A stretch of DNA of 64,000 nucleotides from Pontibacter virosus (lineage in GTDB: Bacteria > Bacteroidota > Bacteroidia > Cytophagales > Hymenobacteraceae). The stretch is from the NCBI RefSeq assembly GCF_003096355.1, contig NZ_QEKI01000012.1:1-64000 (forward strand), in the 5' to 3' direction. Positions 26,111 to 35,224 of this stretch are shown piece by piece (position 1 is the first letter of the stretch; every line of letters begins with the position of its first letter). The translations under genes and the position numbers were made by a program. The notes under the pieces were generated by a model. That model made no database searches and had not been told where the DNA came from. It saw only the letters and a program-made list of their open reading frames with translations.

Positions 26111-26770
26111 ATGAAAAAGATCATCCTGTTGATGGGACTGTTATTCGTCATCTCTTTTAGAGCTGACGCCCAGTATTACCGCTACGGTGTAAAAGCCGGT
26201 GGAGGCTTCTCCAAAGCAGTTGGCTCCGATGCTCCCTCCGACCAAATTAACCACTTGGCAGGTATACACGGCGCATTCGTATTTGCCTATGAGTTCGCCT
26301 CCCGTTTGTCGGTGCAGCCTGAGCTACACTTCAGCCGCAAGGGCTTTACCTACGACAACTATACCTTAGACAGAACTGACGGAACTGCTCTCACCGGTGA
26401 CCTGCGCCTCGATTATATCGAGCTGCCTCTGATGATCAAACTGCAAAAAGCCGCCTTGTTTGTAGAGGCGGGACCTTATATGGGCTACCTGCTCAATGTC
26501 GGCAATGAAGTCAATATTGTGAGTACCGACCCTACTCCGGATCCTCCAATCGTTATCGGCCGTGAAGATTTTAGTCGGGATAACTTCAACAGCTTTGACG
26601 CCGGCTATGCTGTAGGGGGTGGGCTAATGCTAGAAAGCGGTTTCTTTCTGAATGTGCGCCATACGGGCAGCCTTCGTCCTTTTCCGAAACAAGACTTGAG
26701 CCAGCGCAACCTTGTCTGGCAACTTTCCATAGGCTATATGCTGCCTGCACGTCGGCCCGGCAACTGGTAA
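26111..26770 (+). CDS. Outer-membrane beta-barrel protein (porin family), paralog 3
   Basis: 219 residues; signal peptide ending RADAQ (about 21). Strand blocks YGVKAGGGFSKAVG, RLSVQPELHFSRKGF, YIELPLMIKLQKAALFVEAGP and LVWQLSIGYMLPARR parallel those of paralogs 1 and 2, but identity looks lower. A central DPTPDPPIVIG loop is distinctive. Third of three same-strand copies within 2.5 kb. Confidence 0.86.
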   Translation: MKKIILLMGLLFVISFRADAQYYRYGVKAGGGFSKAVGSDAPSDQINHLAGIHGAFVFAYEFASRLSVQPELHFSRKGFTYDNYTLDRTDGTALTGDLRLDYIELPLMIKLQKAALFVEAGPYMGYLLNVGNEVNIVSTDPTPDPPIVIGREDFSRDNFNSFDAGYAVGGGLMLESGFFLNVRHTGSLRPFPKQDLSQRNLVWQLSIGYMLPARRPGNW

Positions 26771-26795
26771 AAGCTTATTTCTATACCTAAAACAG

Positions 26796-26832
26796 AACAG
26801 CCCCGCTACTCTACAAAAGTAACGGGGCTGTT
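26796..26832. terminator. Convergent terminator between barrel 3 and dipeptidase
   Basis: AACAGCCCCG/CGGGGCTGTT stem with inner TACT/AGTA pairing and TTTTGTTTT after. Serves both converging genes. Confidence 0.88.
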
Positions 26833-26850
26833 TTGTTTTAAAGAAGATGC

Positions 26851-28212
26851 TTATTTGCTCATCTCCGCATAGTACTTATAGAATTGTGGGATCGTCTCTA
26901 TACCTTTCATGAAGTTAAACACACCGAAGTGCTCGTTAGGTGAGTGGATCGCATCCGTATCCAGACCGAAGCCCATGAGCACCGAGTCCAGGCCGAGCTC
27001 TGACTTGAACATAGCTACGATCGGAATAGAACCACCACTACGCACCGGCACCGGCTTCACGCCAAACGTTTCTTCGTAGGCTTTGGCAGCTGCCTGGTAA
27101 GCGATAGAATCGGTTGGCGTCACAACAGGCTCACCACCGTGGTGTGGCTTTACTACTACTTTCACGCTTTTTGGCGCGATGCTCTCAAAGTGCTTCTTGA
27201 ATTTCTCGGTGATCTCCTCAGAAGTCTGATTCGGCACCAGGCGCATCGAGATCTTAGCGAAAGCCTGAGAAGGTATAACCGTTTTGGCTCCTTCTCCGGT
27301 GTAGCCGCCCCAGATGCCGTTCACATCCAGTGTTGGGCGTATGGAGTTGCGCTCCATGGTTACGTAGCCTTCCTCGCCATGCACATCTGGCAAGTCGAGC
27401 GCCTGCTTGTACTTGTCCAGGCTGAATGGGGCACGGGCCATCTCAGCGCGCTCCTCCTGGCTTAGTTCCTGCACATTGTCGTAGAAGCCAGGTATGGTGA
27501 TGTGGTTGTTCTCGTCGTGCATCGAGGCAATCATCTGGCACAGGATGTTGATCGGGTTCGCCACAGCGCCACCGTACAGACCAGAGTGCAGGTCACGGTT
27601 CGGGCCAGTTACCTCTACCTCCACGTAGCTCATACCACGCAAGCCGGTGGTGATGGACGGCGTGTCGTTGCCCAGCATACCCGTGTCTGAGATCAGGATT
27701 ACATCGGCATTTAATTTCTCTTTGTTGTTTTTGACGAAGGTAGCCAAGTTAGCAGAACCCACTTCCTCTTCGCCCTCTATCATGAACTTCACATTACAAG
27801 TTAATGCGTTGTTCTGCATCATTACTTCAAAGGCCTTTACGTGCATGTACATCTGGCCCTTGTCGTCGCAGGCACCGCGGGCGTAGATCTTGCCATCTTT
27901 AATTACGGGCTCAAAAGGAGGCGAGTGCCACAGTTCGTAAGGGTCGGCAGGCTGCACATCGTAGTGGCCGTACACCAGCACCGTTGGCAGGCTTGGGTCT
28001 ACTACTTTCTCGCCATATACGATCGGATAGCCTGCGGTTTCGCAAAGCTCCACGTTATCGGCGCCAGCTTCACGCAGTTTCTGGGCCACAAAATCGGCTG
28101 TGCGCATCACGTCCTGCTTAAACTTCGGGTCGGCGCTTACAGAAGGTATGCGCAGCATGTCCAGCAGTTCGTTTATAAATCGGTCTTTGTTGTCAGCGAT
28201 ATATTGATTCAT
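26851..28212 (-). CDS. M20 family dipeptidase
   Basis: 453 residues, a two-zinc exopeptidase. Metal and catalytic landmarks: YGHYDVQPADP (about 82-92), GACDDKGQM, EGEEEVGS with the catalytic Glu, ISDTGML, and NEHFGVFNF near the C-terminus. A dimerisation domain lies between about 210 and 330. No signal peptide, so cytoplasmic. Role is probably general dipeptide turnover; substrate preference is not visible. Confidence 0.92.
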   Translation of the reverse strand: MNQYIADNKDRFINELLDMLRIPSVSADPKFKQDVMRTADFVAQKLREAGADNVELCETAGYPIVYGEKVVDPSLPTVLVYGHYDVQPADPYELWHSPPFEPVIKDGKIYARGACDDKGQMYMHVKAFEVMMQNNALTCNVKFMIEGEEEVGSANLATFVKNNKEKLNADVILISDTGMLGNDTPSITTGLRGMSYVEVEVTGPNRDLHSGLYGGAVANPINILCQMIASMHDENNHITIPGFYDNVQELSQEERAEMARAPFSLDKYKQALDLPDVHGEEGYVTMERNSIRPTLDVNGIWGGYTGEGAKTVIPSQAFAKISMRLVPNQTSEEITEKFKKHFESIAPKSVKVVVKPHHGGEPVVTPTDSIAYQAAAKAYEETFGVKPVPVRSGGSIPIVAMFKSELGLDSVLMGFGLDTDAIHSPNEHFGVFNFMKGIETIPQFYKYYAEMSK

Positions 28213-28243
28213 AGTCTAGATAAATGTCCTGCCCTAAAGGTAC

Positions 28244-28274
28244 GAAAAAAGCCACCCTTCGAAAAGAGTGGCTC
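28244..28274 (-). terminator. Terminator after plsY
   Basis: Leftward AGCCAC/GTGGCT stem with inner CTT/AAG pairing, followed by six T on the minus strand. Confidence 0.82.
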
Positions 28275-28305
28275 TTAGATTGCTTATACCTACTGGCAGC
28301 TATAC

Positions 28306-28950
28306 CTACTTGCGGAGCCCCAGTTTGATGTTTGCTTTACTTTCTTCGCCGTTTATCAGGCGGTTGATATTCTTACGGTGCGTTAACACCACCACGGCAA
28401 ACACCACAAATCCGAAGATGATCAGGATCGGGTTGTCCGGGTGGAAACGCGGCAGTAACAAGAGTATCGGGAACGCCAGTGCTGCGATCATGGATCCAAG
28501 CGACACATACCTGGAGGTAAAGAGTACGATCACGAAAATGATCATGCACATCAGGGCTACTTCCAGGTGTATGGCCAGCATCATGCCTAGCAACGTTGCC
28601 ACTCCTTTTCCGCCCTTAAAGCGCTCGTATACCGGAAAGATATGTCCTACTACTGCCAGTGCACCCATTGCTAACTGATAGAAAATCAGATCATCGGCAG
28701 GTACTGCGTTAAATATCACCAACAAGGCTGCCAGGGATGTAGCCACCCAGCCCTTAAAAATGTCGATCAGCATTACGATGGTACCGGGTTTTTTGCCCAG
28801 TACGCGAAAGGTATTGGTTGCGCCGGAGTTTCCACTTCCGTGCTGGCGAATATCAACCCCGTAGTAAGCCTTGCCAATCCAGACGGCAGTAGAAATAGAT
28901 CCAATCAGGTACGCTATTATAAATAAAGCGGCAATTAAAAGTATGTTCAT
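28306..28950 (-). CDS. plsY: Acyl-phosphate:glycerol-3-phosphate acyltransferase
   Basis: About 214 residues, an integral membrane enzyme making lysophosphatidate from acyl-phosphate. PlsY motifs are seen: LIGSISTAVWIGK (motif 1 region), the GSGNSGATNTFRVLGKKPG loop, and FKGGKGVATLLG. Several transmembrane segments follow. Start chosen at MNILLIAALFIIAYLIGS, matching family N-termini; the 12 extra residues of the longer frame fall within a leader hairpin. It has its own promoter and terminator. Confidence 0.93.
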   Translation of the reverse strand: MNILLIAALFIIAYLIGSISTAVWIGKAYYGVDIRQHGSGNSGATNTFRVLGKKPGTIVMLIDIFKGWVATSLAALLVIFNAVPADDLIFYQLAMGALAVVGHIFPVYERFKGGKGVATLLGMMLAIHLEVALMCMIIFVIVLFTSRYVSLGSMIAALAFPILLLLPRFHPDNPILIIFGFVVFAVVVLTHRKNINRLINGEESKANIKLGLRK

Positions 28951-28980
28951 GACGCGTGTGTCAGCTTTTGTTTGCATTAA

Positions 28981-29005
28981 CTGCACTTAACAGAATTAAG
29001 TGCAG
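28981..29005 (-). promoter_or_regulatory. Perfect hairpin in plsY leader
   Basis: CTGCACTTAA-CAGAA-TTAAGTGCAG, a perfect 10-base stem. It lies between the plsY promoter and start codon and lacks a T tract on either side. Confidence 0.45.
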
Positions 29006-29036
29006 TTTGCTCGTGTATTTTTATTTGAAAAGAACC

Positions 29037-29069
29037 CAAATATAGGGACTTGTTAATTTAATATCCAAA
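29037..29069 (-). promoter_or_regulatory. plsY promoter
   Basis: Minus strand: TTTG (29069-29066), 21-base spacer, TATATTTG (29044-29037). Good match to the phylum consensus, about 90 bases upstream of the ATG. Confidence 0.65.
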
Positions 29070-29111
29070 AATGAGATATCTTTCCCTATACGTCCGTCAT
29101 GCAGTTATCGG

Positions 29112-32100
29112 TTATTGCCAACCTTCTTCCTCTTCCGCATTTCCTTTTTTCTTCTTCTTTTTCTTCTTCGTGTCCTCTACTTCGTCTTCCGCAACATTAA
29201 AGCCCCCCTGCTCCGCTATAGGAGCCTGTGTCGCCATTTTAAAGGGATCCTTACCGTTCAGGTAGTCGTGCTTGAACTGGTCCACGAAGCGGTTTTTGTC
29301 AATGTTCTCTCCCATATACATTCCATATTTACGGGAGCGGCCTCCACTGGCCTTGGAGCGAATGGTTTTGTTGAGGTCAGCATCAGACGACACGATTACC
29401 AGCCCGTTTTCCAGATAACTCAGGAATACCCAGGTATAAGGGTCTGCCTGCAGGTACAGGTTCACCACCGGTTCGCCGTTCAGGTCCTGCTTTATTTCCA
29501 TAAAGCCATCCATGTTCGCATTTATCTCCTCCTTCAGCACATTAGACAGCCCCAGTTTGCCTACGCTGTACCAGGCATTGGTTTTGTTGGACCAGCGCAG
29601 GTCCACGTTATGGAACACCATGCTGCGCACCAACTTACTTGACAATTTCGGCAAGGTGATCGCACTGCCTTGCTCACGGTAGCGCTGCGCATCGCGGTTG
29701 CCAATGATGTTGCCCAGTTTGTAAAGCATCGTTTCCACATCGCCCTGATCGCCGCCGCCACGTATAGCTGTTTCGTTCAGCTTTTTGCCTAATGCTCCAA
29801 TTACTTGGGAGTTCAGGTTCATGTCAAAGGCCATCAGTGCATCGATCGCGTAGTAGCCACTGTCGGTTTTGGCTATACCTGTACCGGCCGACTCTATCCC
29901 GAAGTCTTTCAAAGAGTTAACCAGATTCAGCTTGCCCTCAAAAGATACCGTTTTAGAGCCCTCATTATAACGCAGCTCGTTGCCCTCGTAAGATCCGGCT
30001 ACTGAACGGGCAGCATCCGTAATTTTAAATTCGCTATTCTCCTTATCGTAAGACAAGTCGCCGCTTACGGTAAAGATGTCCAGGTCATCTTCGTACTGCT
30101 TCTTCGAAACGAAAGTGTTGTATGGCTTAAATGTTCCACGTGACAGGTGCAGACCCGTGTACAGTTGGTTACCGTCTGGGGCCTTCTGCTTCATGATCGG
30201 AATGCGCACGTTGTCCGGATTCAGGGAGTCACGCTTGAACGGGAACCAGTCGGAGTCTTCTTCGTTTCCGGTGAAATTCAACTTCAGGTCGCCATCAAAG
30301 TCCATGTGCGGACGGTATGAGTACATCGTCACGTTACCTCTGTAGCGGATGTGCGGGAAAATGTAGAAGTTGTCTGTCTCACGCACCAGTGACTGCGCAT
30401 ACGTGGTGTTGATGTTTGACTTCTTCTTCAGTTGATGCTGCTTAAACATGAAGTCCGTAAACTGTAGCTTAAACGAATCGGAAGCGGCATTCTGATAATC
30501 GTGCATTGCCGTACCACTGAAAGCGTTGCGTGATAGCACATTAATGTTGCCCGAATACAGTTTGTGGAACTGCTGCAAGGAGTCAGCCATAACACGTGCA
30601 TTGCGCAAGGTGGTGATAGTGGCACCTGCCGCCACGGCTACTTTGCCGCTGTCCGGCACAATGTGCACGTCGCCTACAGGTATGTAAGGCACGCCACCTG
30701 CCAGAATAGAATTTACTTTCAGGTCATACTCTCCCGTAACAGCGCTAAAGTACAGGCCATCCTGCTGCGGGTGCTGTGAGTAGAAATAGTTTTTACCGCT
30801 TGCGTCATCGGCTGCCAGGCTTACCTTTTGCTGCTTCATGTCCCAAGTGGCGCGGCTCATCGACGTCTTGTACTGCGCTTTCGGGAACTCAATACTCGCT
30901 ATACCTTTTTGCTCACTGCCAAACTCCACAAAACGCTTATCCAGATCATAGCTAATGGCCATGTCCGTCGCTTTCATGGCTGGCTTACCCTCCACATCCG
31001 ACTTCACGATCATCTGCGCATTGTTGCCTGATAGGTTACGCCCTTTAAACGAAAGCTTCTGTGACACGATGTTCGCATCCGCATTGTCGAGTTCGCCATC
31101 GCCATACAAGCCGCCAGGTGACAGTTTGGCTGTACCCGTAAACTTGAACTCCTCTTTGTAAATCTTCATCGGATCTTCGGCAGCTGCCATCAGGTACATA
31201 GTGTCCTGCTTCGGCACCCAGATCATCTCATAGTGGCCTAAGCTTGCCATCGGGAAGTTGGCTTCGCCACCCCCTGCTTCCATCTTCGCGCTGGCACCCT
31301 TTTGGGTCACCACTTTATCGAGATAGTAGGTATATTCCGGCGCCTCAAAGGTTGAGGTCAGGTACTTGAGCTTGCCACGGCTTTGTATGCCTTCCGAGCT
31401 CATCATGATGGTGTCGTAGGCTATCCCTTTGCCGCCGAATGCCGGCAGACCGTTGGGACCCGGCTGGTAATAGAAACCGAGCGTTTCGTCCGGCATCATG
31501 GTCAGCTTAGTCTTAATTGGGGGGAAGATGTTGCCTGAGTGGAAAGTGCCACTGAAGCCAATCATGCTTTTGCCTTTGCTCAAGCTGTCGAGTTTGTAGG
31601 AAGGAATGTCGAAGTAGACGGTGCTGTCGTAGGCGCCAGCCAATACATCGGGTCTGGCAAAGGCCACCTGTCCACCCATCGGCGAGTCAAATTTCGGGTA
31701 TTCCGGGTAGTGCTTGCGACCCGACTTGTTGTTCGGCTTGTTGATATAAAGCTTACCGGACATCTTGCCTGATCGGCTGGTCATTACCTGCTCCAGTTCT
31801 TTCTTTCTGCCTACTGCATGGCGCTTCTTTGTTACAAAAGCCACTGTGTCCAGTTTTTGCATGTCGATCATGAACTCACTATAATCGAATTTAAACTGAG
31901 AGCCTCTGAAGTTCAGGCGACCGGCGTACAGCCTGCCACCAAATTCCATGTTGCGGTTGTCGAGCAGGTGCACAATGTTGCTGTCAGGCACGGCATATAC
32001 GGTAGAGGAGTCGTTATTGAATGCCATTTTCTCTACCCCACGTACGGTCAGGCGGTTGCTGTTCAGGTTAAGCGTCGCATTGCGGCCAGAAGGCACTACT

Positions 32101-33902
32101 GATTTGATCACCAGGTGGTCGTAGTCACTCAGGTTTTGCGCTGAGCCTACATAGTGCCAGGCTTTTGGCTTCAGGGAAATAAAATTGGATTGTCCGTCGT
32201 AAGTCAGGTAGCCTTCGCGGGCCAGGCTGATGGCTGCTTCCCGCACCGCTTTCTCGTTCAGCTTGGATGCCTTTGCCACATCGAATGCGTAGAAGTCGTT
32301 GGTTTTGGCTTTGGCTGCATACGACACCAGCACCTGCAGCGGGTGGAAACTAGCCACACCGACTAACTGCTGAAAACGCATGTTAGAGAAGTACTGTGCT
32401 GACTCCAGCTGCACAGGTATAAGGGTCTTGGTATTCAGGATCGAGAAATTGACATATGGCGTACCCAGGTTCCAGGCAAGGCGCTCGGCCGTGATCTCGA
32501 ATTTGTGGTAGCTGTCGTAGAACGGGGTTTTGCTGTACACGCCTTTGTCGCGGGTTAGCACCAGTTCGCGGGTTGGCTTGGAGTAGCGCAACTGCATGGC
32601 CGGATGCGTAAGCGAGTCCCGGCGCTGGTTCTGGTAAACGGCGACGTAGGCTCTGTTGGCAAATATGATAGAGTCGTTCAGGTTGTAGTTGTGCGCCATA
32701 GAGCGGAACTTCTTCTTTCCGTCTTCCAATACTGCCAGCGCAGAAATACTGCCGTCGAGCGGCTTACTGCCAATCAGGTTGCCGGCCAGCGTAAAGCCAC
32801 CAGAGTAGACAATGTCCTTGCCCAGGCTTTTCACCTTCGCATCGTTGGTATAGGAGGCAAAACGCGGGTAGGATTTCTCGCCATTGGTGCCTGCTTTGGT
32901 GCTTCTGAACTCAAAAATACCCTCAATCGGGGCATCAAGCACAGCATTATAAGTAATAGTGGCTTCGGGCACTTTGAAGGCCGCCGCTGTGATGTCAAAA
33001 TTGAAAGCCTTGAAAGCTGCTGAAACCGGTTTGCCGTCTACTTCCCATGCAAACGATCCGCCCTCGCCAACGAACAGGTTGCTCGCCAGCATCAGCTGTC
33101 CGCTTGTTTTCATGATAGCGGTGGAGTCGTGTATGGTGGCGAAGCTCAGGTTGACATTATCAAGTTTCAGCACCGGACCGCTCACTTTCGGCTGGGCAGG
33201 TATAAACATCTTTTTGAAGTCGTCGCGGCGCTTCTTTTCAGCTACTTTCGGATCAACTTTTTTTGCGGCGGGCTTAGGCGTGTCCCAGGCATCGCCCCAA
33301 TCGTCAGCAGTGGCCTCGGTACTTTCGCCCGCTACCTCATCGTCCCAAGAGAAGCTCTCCCAGTCGCTTACCTCCTCTGACTTTTCCTTGTCTTTCGGGG
33401 CTGCTTTGCCCTCATAGGCAAAGCTCACGGCGCCCCCGGCAGTGCGTAGGGTATACTGCTTGTTCTGGTAGAGTATACCTGTGGTCAGGTAGCTGCTGCT
33501 GGTCTTAAAGAAACGGTCGAGGGCTGCGCCTTCATCCTGCTGCACAGCCTTGGCCACTACTTCCAGCATGTTGTCGATCTGAGCGCCGCGCATGTTCTGA
33601 TGGTTCACAGCACCCACCAGCATCTCGTAGAAGTTCTCGTAATGCGGATTGACGCGCAGCTTCTTGCGGTACATCTGTTGCGAAATGTCGATCACCTGCT
33701 GTTTCTGCTTCTCGGAGAGTCGCTGGTTGCCCCATACGCTTTCCAATGCGGCTCCGAGTGACTCGGCATTTTTGGCCTTGCCTGTTACCAGCATAGCTTT
33801 GGCATCTATGATGTACTGAGCCGGGTCAGTCGCTAGCTTGGTTTGGGCCTGTGCTGCGAAAACAGCCAGAAAAAATAAAAAGAGTAGAAGTTTATATTTC
33901 AT
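29112..33902 (-). CDS. Giant exported protein of unknown function (1596 residues)
   Basis: Signal peptide ending AAQAQ (about 20), then a helical N-terminal region to about 160. A striking acidic, tryptophan-rich linker follows at about 175-215 (DWESFSWDDE, DDWGDAWDTP), leading to more than 1200 residues of strand-like, repetitive-looking sequence with many YDS, GRLYAGRL and FKGRNLSGNNAQ segments. The pattern suggests a long beta-sheet or beta-helix surface like LptD/AsmA-type envelope proteins, but I do not recognise a family. The tail is lysine-rich, then acidic (KKKKKKKKGNAEEEEGWQ). It lies 18 bases after prmA, so probably in an operon with prmA and the DUF6150 gene. Confidence 0.85.
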   Translation of the reverse strand: MKYKLLLFLFFLAVFAAQAQTKLATDPAQYIIDAKAMLVTGKAKNAESLGAALESVWGNQRLSEKQKQQVIDISQQMYRKKLRVNPHYENFYEMLVGAVNHQNMRGAQIDNMLEVVAKAVQQDEGAALDRFFKTSSSYLTTGILYQNKQYTLRTAGGAVSFAYEGKAAPKDKEKSEEVSDWESFSWDDEVAGESTEATADDWGDAWDTPKPAAKKVDPKVAEKKRRDDFKKMFIPAQPKVSGPVLKLDNVNLSFATIHDSTAIMKTSGQLMLASNLFVGEGGSFAWEVDGKPVSAAFKAFNFDITAAAFKVPEATITYNAVLDAPIEGIFEFRSTKAGTNGEKSYPRFASYTNDAKVKSLGKDIVYSGGFTLAGNLIGSKPLDGSISALAVLEDGKKKFRSMAHNYNLNDSIIFANRAYVAVYQNQRRDSLTHPAMQLRYSKPTRELVLTRDKGVYSKTPFYDSYHKFEITAERLAWNLGTPYVNFSILNTKTLIPVQLESAQYFSNMRFQQLVGVASFHPLQVLVSYAAKAKTNDFYAFDVAKASKLNEKAVREAAISLAREGYLTYDGQSNFISLKPKAWHYVGSAQNLSDYDHLVIKSVVPSGRNATLNLNSNRLTVRGVEKMAFNNDSSTVYAVPDSNIVHLLDNRNMEFGGRLYAGRLNFRGSQFKFDYSEFMIDMQKLDTVAFVTKKRHAVGRKKELEQVMTSRSGKMSGKLYINKPNNKSGRKHYPEYPKFDSPMGGQVAFARPDVLAGAYDSTVYFDIPSYKLDSLSKGKSMIGFSGTFHSGNIFPPIKTKLTMMPDETLGFYYQPGPNGLPAFGGKGIAYDTIMMSSEGIQSRGKLKYLTSTFEAPEYTYYLDKVVTQKGASAKMEAGGGEANFPMASLGHYEMIWVPKQDTMYLMAAAEDPMKIYKEEFKFTGTAKLSPGGLYGDGELDNADANIVSQKLSFKGRNLSGNNAQMIVKSDVEGKPAMKATDMAISYDLDKRFVEFGSEQKGIASIEFPKAQYKTSMSRATWDMKQQKVSLAADDASGKNYFYSQHPQQDGLYFSAVTGEYDLKVNSILAGGVPYIPVGDVHIVPDSGKVAVAAGATITTLRNARVMADSLQQFHKLYSGNINVLSRNAFSGTAMHDYQNAASDSFKLQFTDFMFKQHQLKKKSNINTTYAQSLVRETDNFYIFPHIRYRGNVTMYSYRPHMDFDGDLKLNFTGNEEDSDWFPFKRDSLNPDNVRIPIMKQKAPDGNQLYTGLHLSRGTFKPYNTFVSKKQYEDDLDIFTVSGDLSYDKENSEFKITDAARSVAGSYEGNELRYNEGSKTVSFEGKLNLVNSLKDFGIESAGTGIAKTDSGYYAIDALMAFDMNLNSQVIGALGKKLNETAIRGGGDQGDVETMLYKLGNIIGNRDAQRYREQGSAITLPKLSSKLVRSMVFHNVDLRWSNKTNAWYSVGKLGLSNVLKEEINANMDGFMEIKQDLNGEPVVNLYLQADPYTWVFLSYLENGLVIVSSDADLNKTIRSKASGGRSRKYGMYMGENIDKNRFVDQFKHDYLNGKDPFKMATQAPIAEQGGFNVAEDEVEDTKKKKKKKKGNAEEEEGWQ

Positions 33903-33920
33903 AGGTCGGAAGGATTAGCA

Positions 33921-34751
33921 TTAGCTGTTCTTAAAAATAGCCGACACCCAGTTGTTTTTGGTGCGGTGCGACACGTAGGTCAGGCTCAGTTCAGTGGCAC
34001 GTTGCTGCAGTGCCGTCAGGTCTTCGGTATAGAAACCGCTCAGCAACAGCGTAGCCTCGGGCTTCAGTACCGCCACATAGGCGGGCATATCATCGAGCAG
34101 CACGTTACGGTTGATGTTAGCCAGGATAATGTCGTAGGGCTGGTCTCCCTCAATTGTCTCGGCACCGCCCAGTCGCACGTCTATACCTGCGTAGCCATTC
34201 AGTTCCGCGTTTTCACGGGCATTTTCTACCGTCCAGTCTTCTATTTCTACGGCAACGATCTCAGTTGCGCCTAACTCGCCCGCCATAATAGCCAGTATAC
34301 CTGTGCCACAGCCCATGTCCAGCACGCGCTTGCTCTGGTGGTTCAGTGTCAGCTGGTTTTCGATCATGAGCGTGGTGGTCTCGTGATGACCCGTGCCGAA
34401 TGACATTTTCGGATTGATCACGATATCATACTTTGCTTCGGCCGGTTTCTCGTGGAACGACGCCCTCACAGACACCTGCCCTCCGATGAAAAGCGGTTCG
34501 AAGTTGCGCTCCCATTCGGTGTTCCAGTTCTGGCGCTCGATCTTCTGTACTTGGTACTCCACGGTCGTATACCCGGCGTAGCGAGCAATCATGTTGTTCA
34601 GCTCGTGTTGGTCGAACTTGTCCTCGTCGATGTAAGCGTTAAAACCCTCCTCAGTTTCTACAAAGGCATCGAATCCCAACTCTCCCATTTCGGCAGTGAA
34701 GATGTCGGCAAAATCGGGACTTACTTTCAGGGCTACTTCTATAAAATCCAT
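33921..34751 (-). CDS. prmA: Ribosomal protein L11 methyltransferase
   Basis: 276 residues. The SAM-binding motif RVLDMGCGTGILAIMAGELGA is about residues 140-160, preceded by the PrmA-specific MSFGTGHHETTTLM and followed by ILANINRNVLLDDM. PrmA trimethylates lysines and the N-terminus of L11. The start is 9 bases after the DUF6150 stop, and the giant exported-protein gene follows at 18 bases. Confidence 0.93.
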   Translation of the reverse strand: MDFIEVALKVSPDFADIFTAEMGELGFDAFVETEEGFNAYIDEDKFDQHELNNMIARYAGYTTVEYQVQKIERQNWNTEWERNFEPLFIGGQVSVRASFHEKPAEAKYDIVINPKMSFGTGHHETTTLMIENQLTLNHQSKRVLDMGCGTGILAIMAGELGATEIVAVEIEDWTVENARENAELNGYAGIDVRLGGAETIEGDQPYDIILANINRNVLLDDMPAYVAVLKPEATLLLSGFYTEDLTALQQRATELSLTYVSHRTKNNWVSAIFKNS

Positions 34752-34760
34752 GTAATTGTA

Positions 34761-35132
34761 TTAAGGGCGGCACGCTGCGTAGGAGCGCACGTTGGTAAAG
34801 TGTACAGTAAAATCAGCAAAATTCCGGTTATCGGTCACGTAGAGCACGTGGTCGGCAAAGGCTTTCTTGTTGGTGATGTGCCAGATGGCCGTGCCATCGG
34901 CAAAGAGCTTGTTGCTCTCGCGGTATACCACCATGGAGGCAAAGGCTTCTTCATCGCCCAGGTATACTGTGTAGGAGGCGGTGTTCTTATACCTGGGGTC
35001 GCGCTCCAGGTATACCGTACCGTAAACGCGGCAAATGTCTTTGCTGGCTACCGTTACAGGCGAGGGGGCTGCTGGCTGAGGCGCTGCCAGGTATGGGAGC
35101 AGCGAAAACCAAAAGGATATTATCAGAATCAT
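34761..35132 (-). CDS. DUF6150-like exported protein
   Basis: 123 residues. Start chosen at the ATG at 35132 (MILIISFWFSLLPYLAA) because the longer frame begins with a TTG at 35150 that lies inside a -7 promoter element. An N-terminal signal or anchor is followed by internal repeats with the phrase (N/S)(R/K)xFAD(x)T/H (NKLFADGTAIWHITNKKAFAD, NRNFADFTVHF), which is the DUF6150 pattern. Function unknown. First of a leftward operon with prmA. Confidence 0.72.
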   Translation of the reverse strand: MILIISFWFSLLPYLAAPQPAAPSPVTVASKDICRVYGTVYLERDPRYKNTASYTVYLGDEEAFASMVVYRESNKLFADGTAIWHITNKKAFADHVLYVTDNRNFADFTVHFTNVRSYAACRP

Positions 35133-35147
35133 AGGAGATAATTTAGC

Positions 35148-35155
35148 CAAATATA
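35148..35155 (-). promoter_or_regulatory. -7 element for DUF6150-prmA operon
   Basis: TATATTTG on the minus strand (35155-35148), a perfect -7 match; no clear TTTG at the -33 position. It decides the start codon of the DUF6150 gene. Confidence 0.55.
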
Positions 35156-35169
35156 ACTATATCTACAAT

Positions 35170-35207
35170 AAAAAAGGCTGCCAACTTTTTTAGTTAGCAG
35201 CCTTTTT
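35170..35207 (-). terminator. Terminator after tpiA
   Basis: AAAAAGGCTGC and GCAGCCTTTTT arms with inner AAC/GTT pairing; T tracts on both strands. Confidence 0.88.
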
Positions 35208-35224
35208 CCTGTGTTACCTGATTC

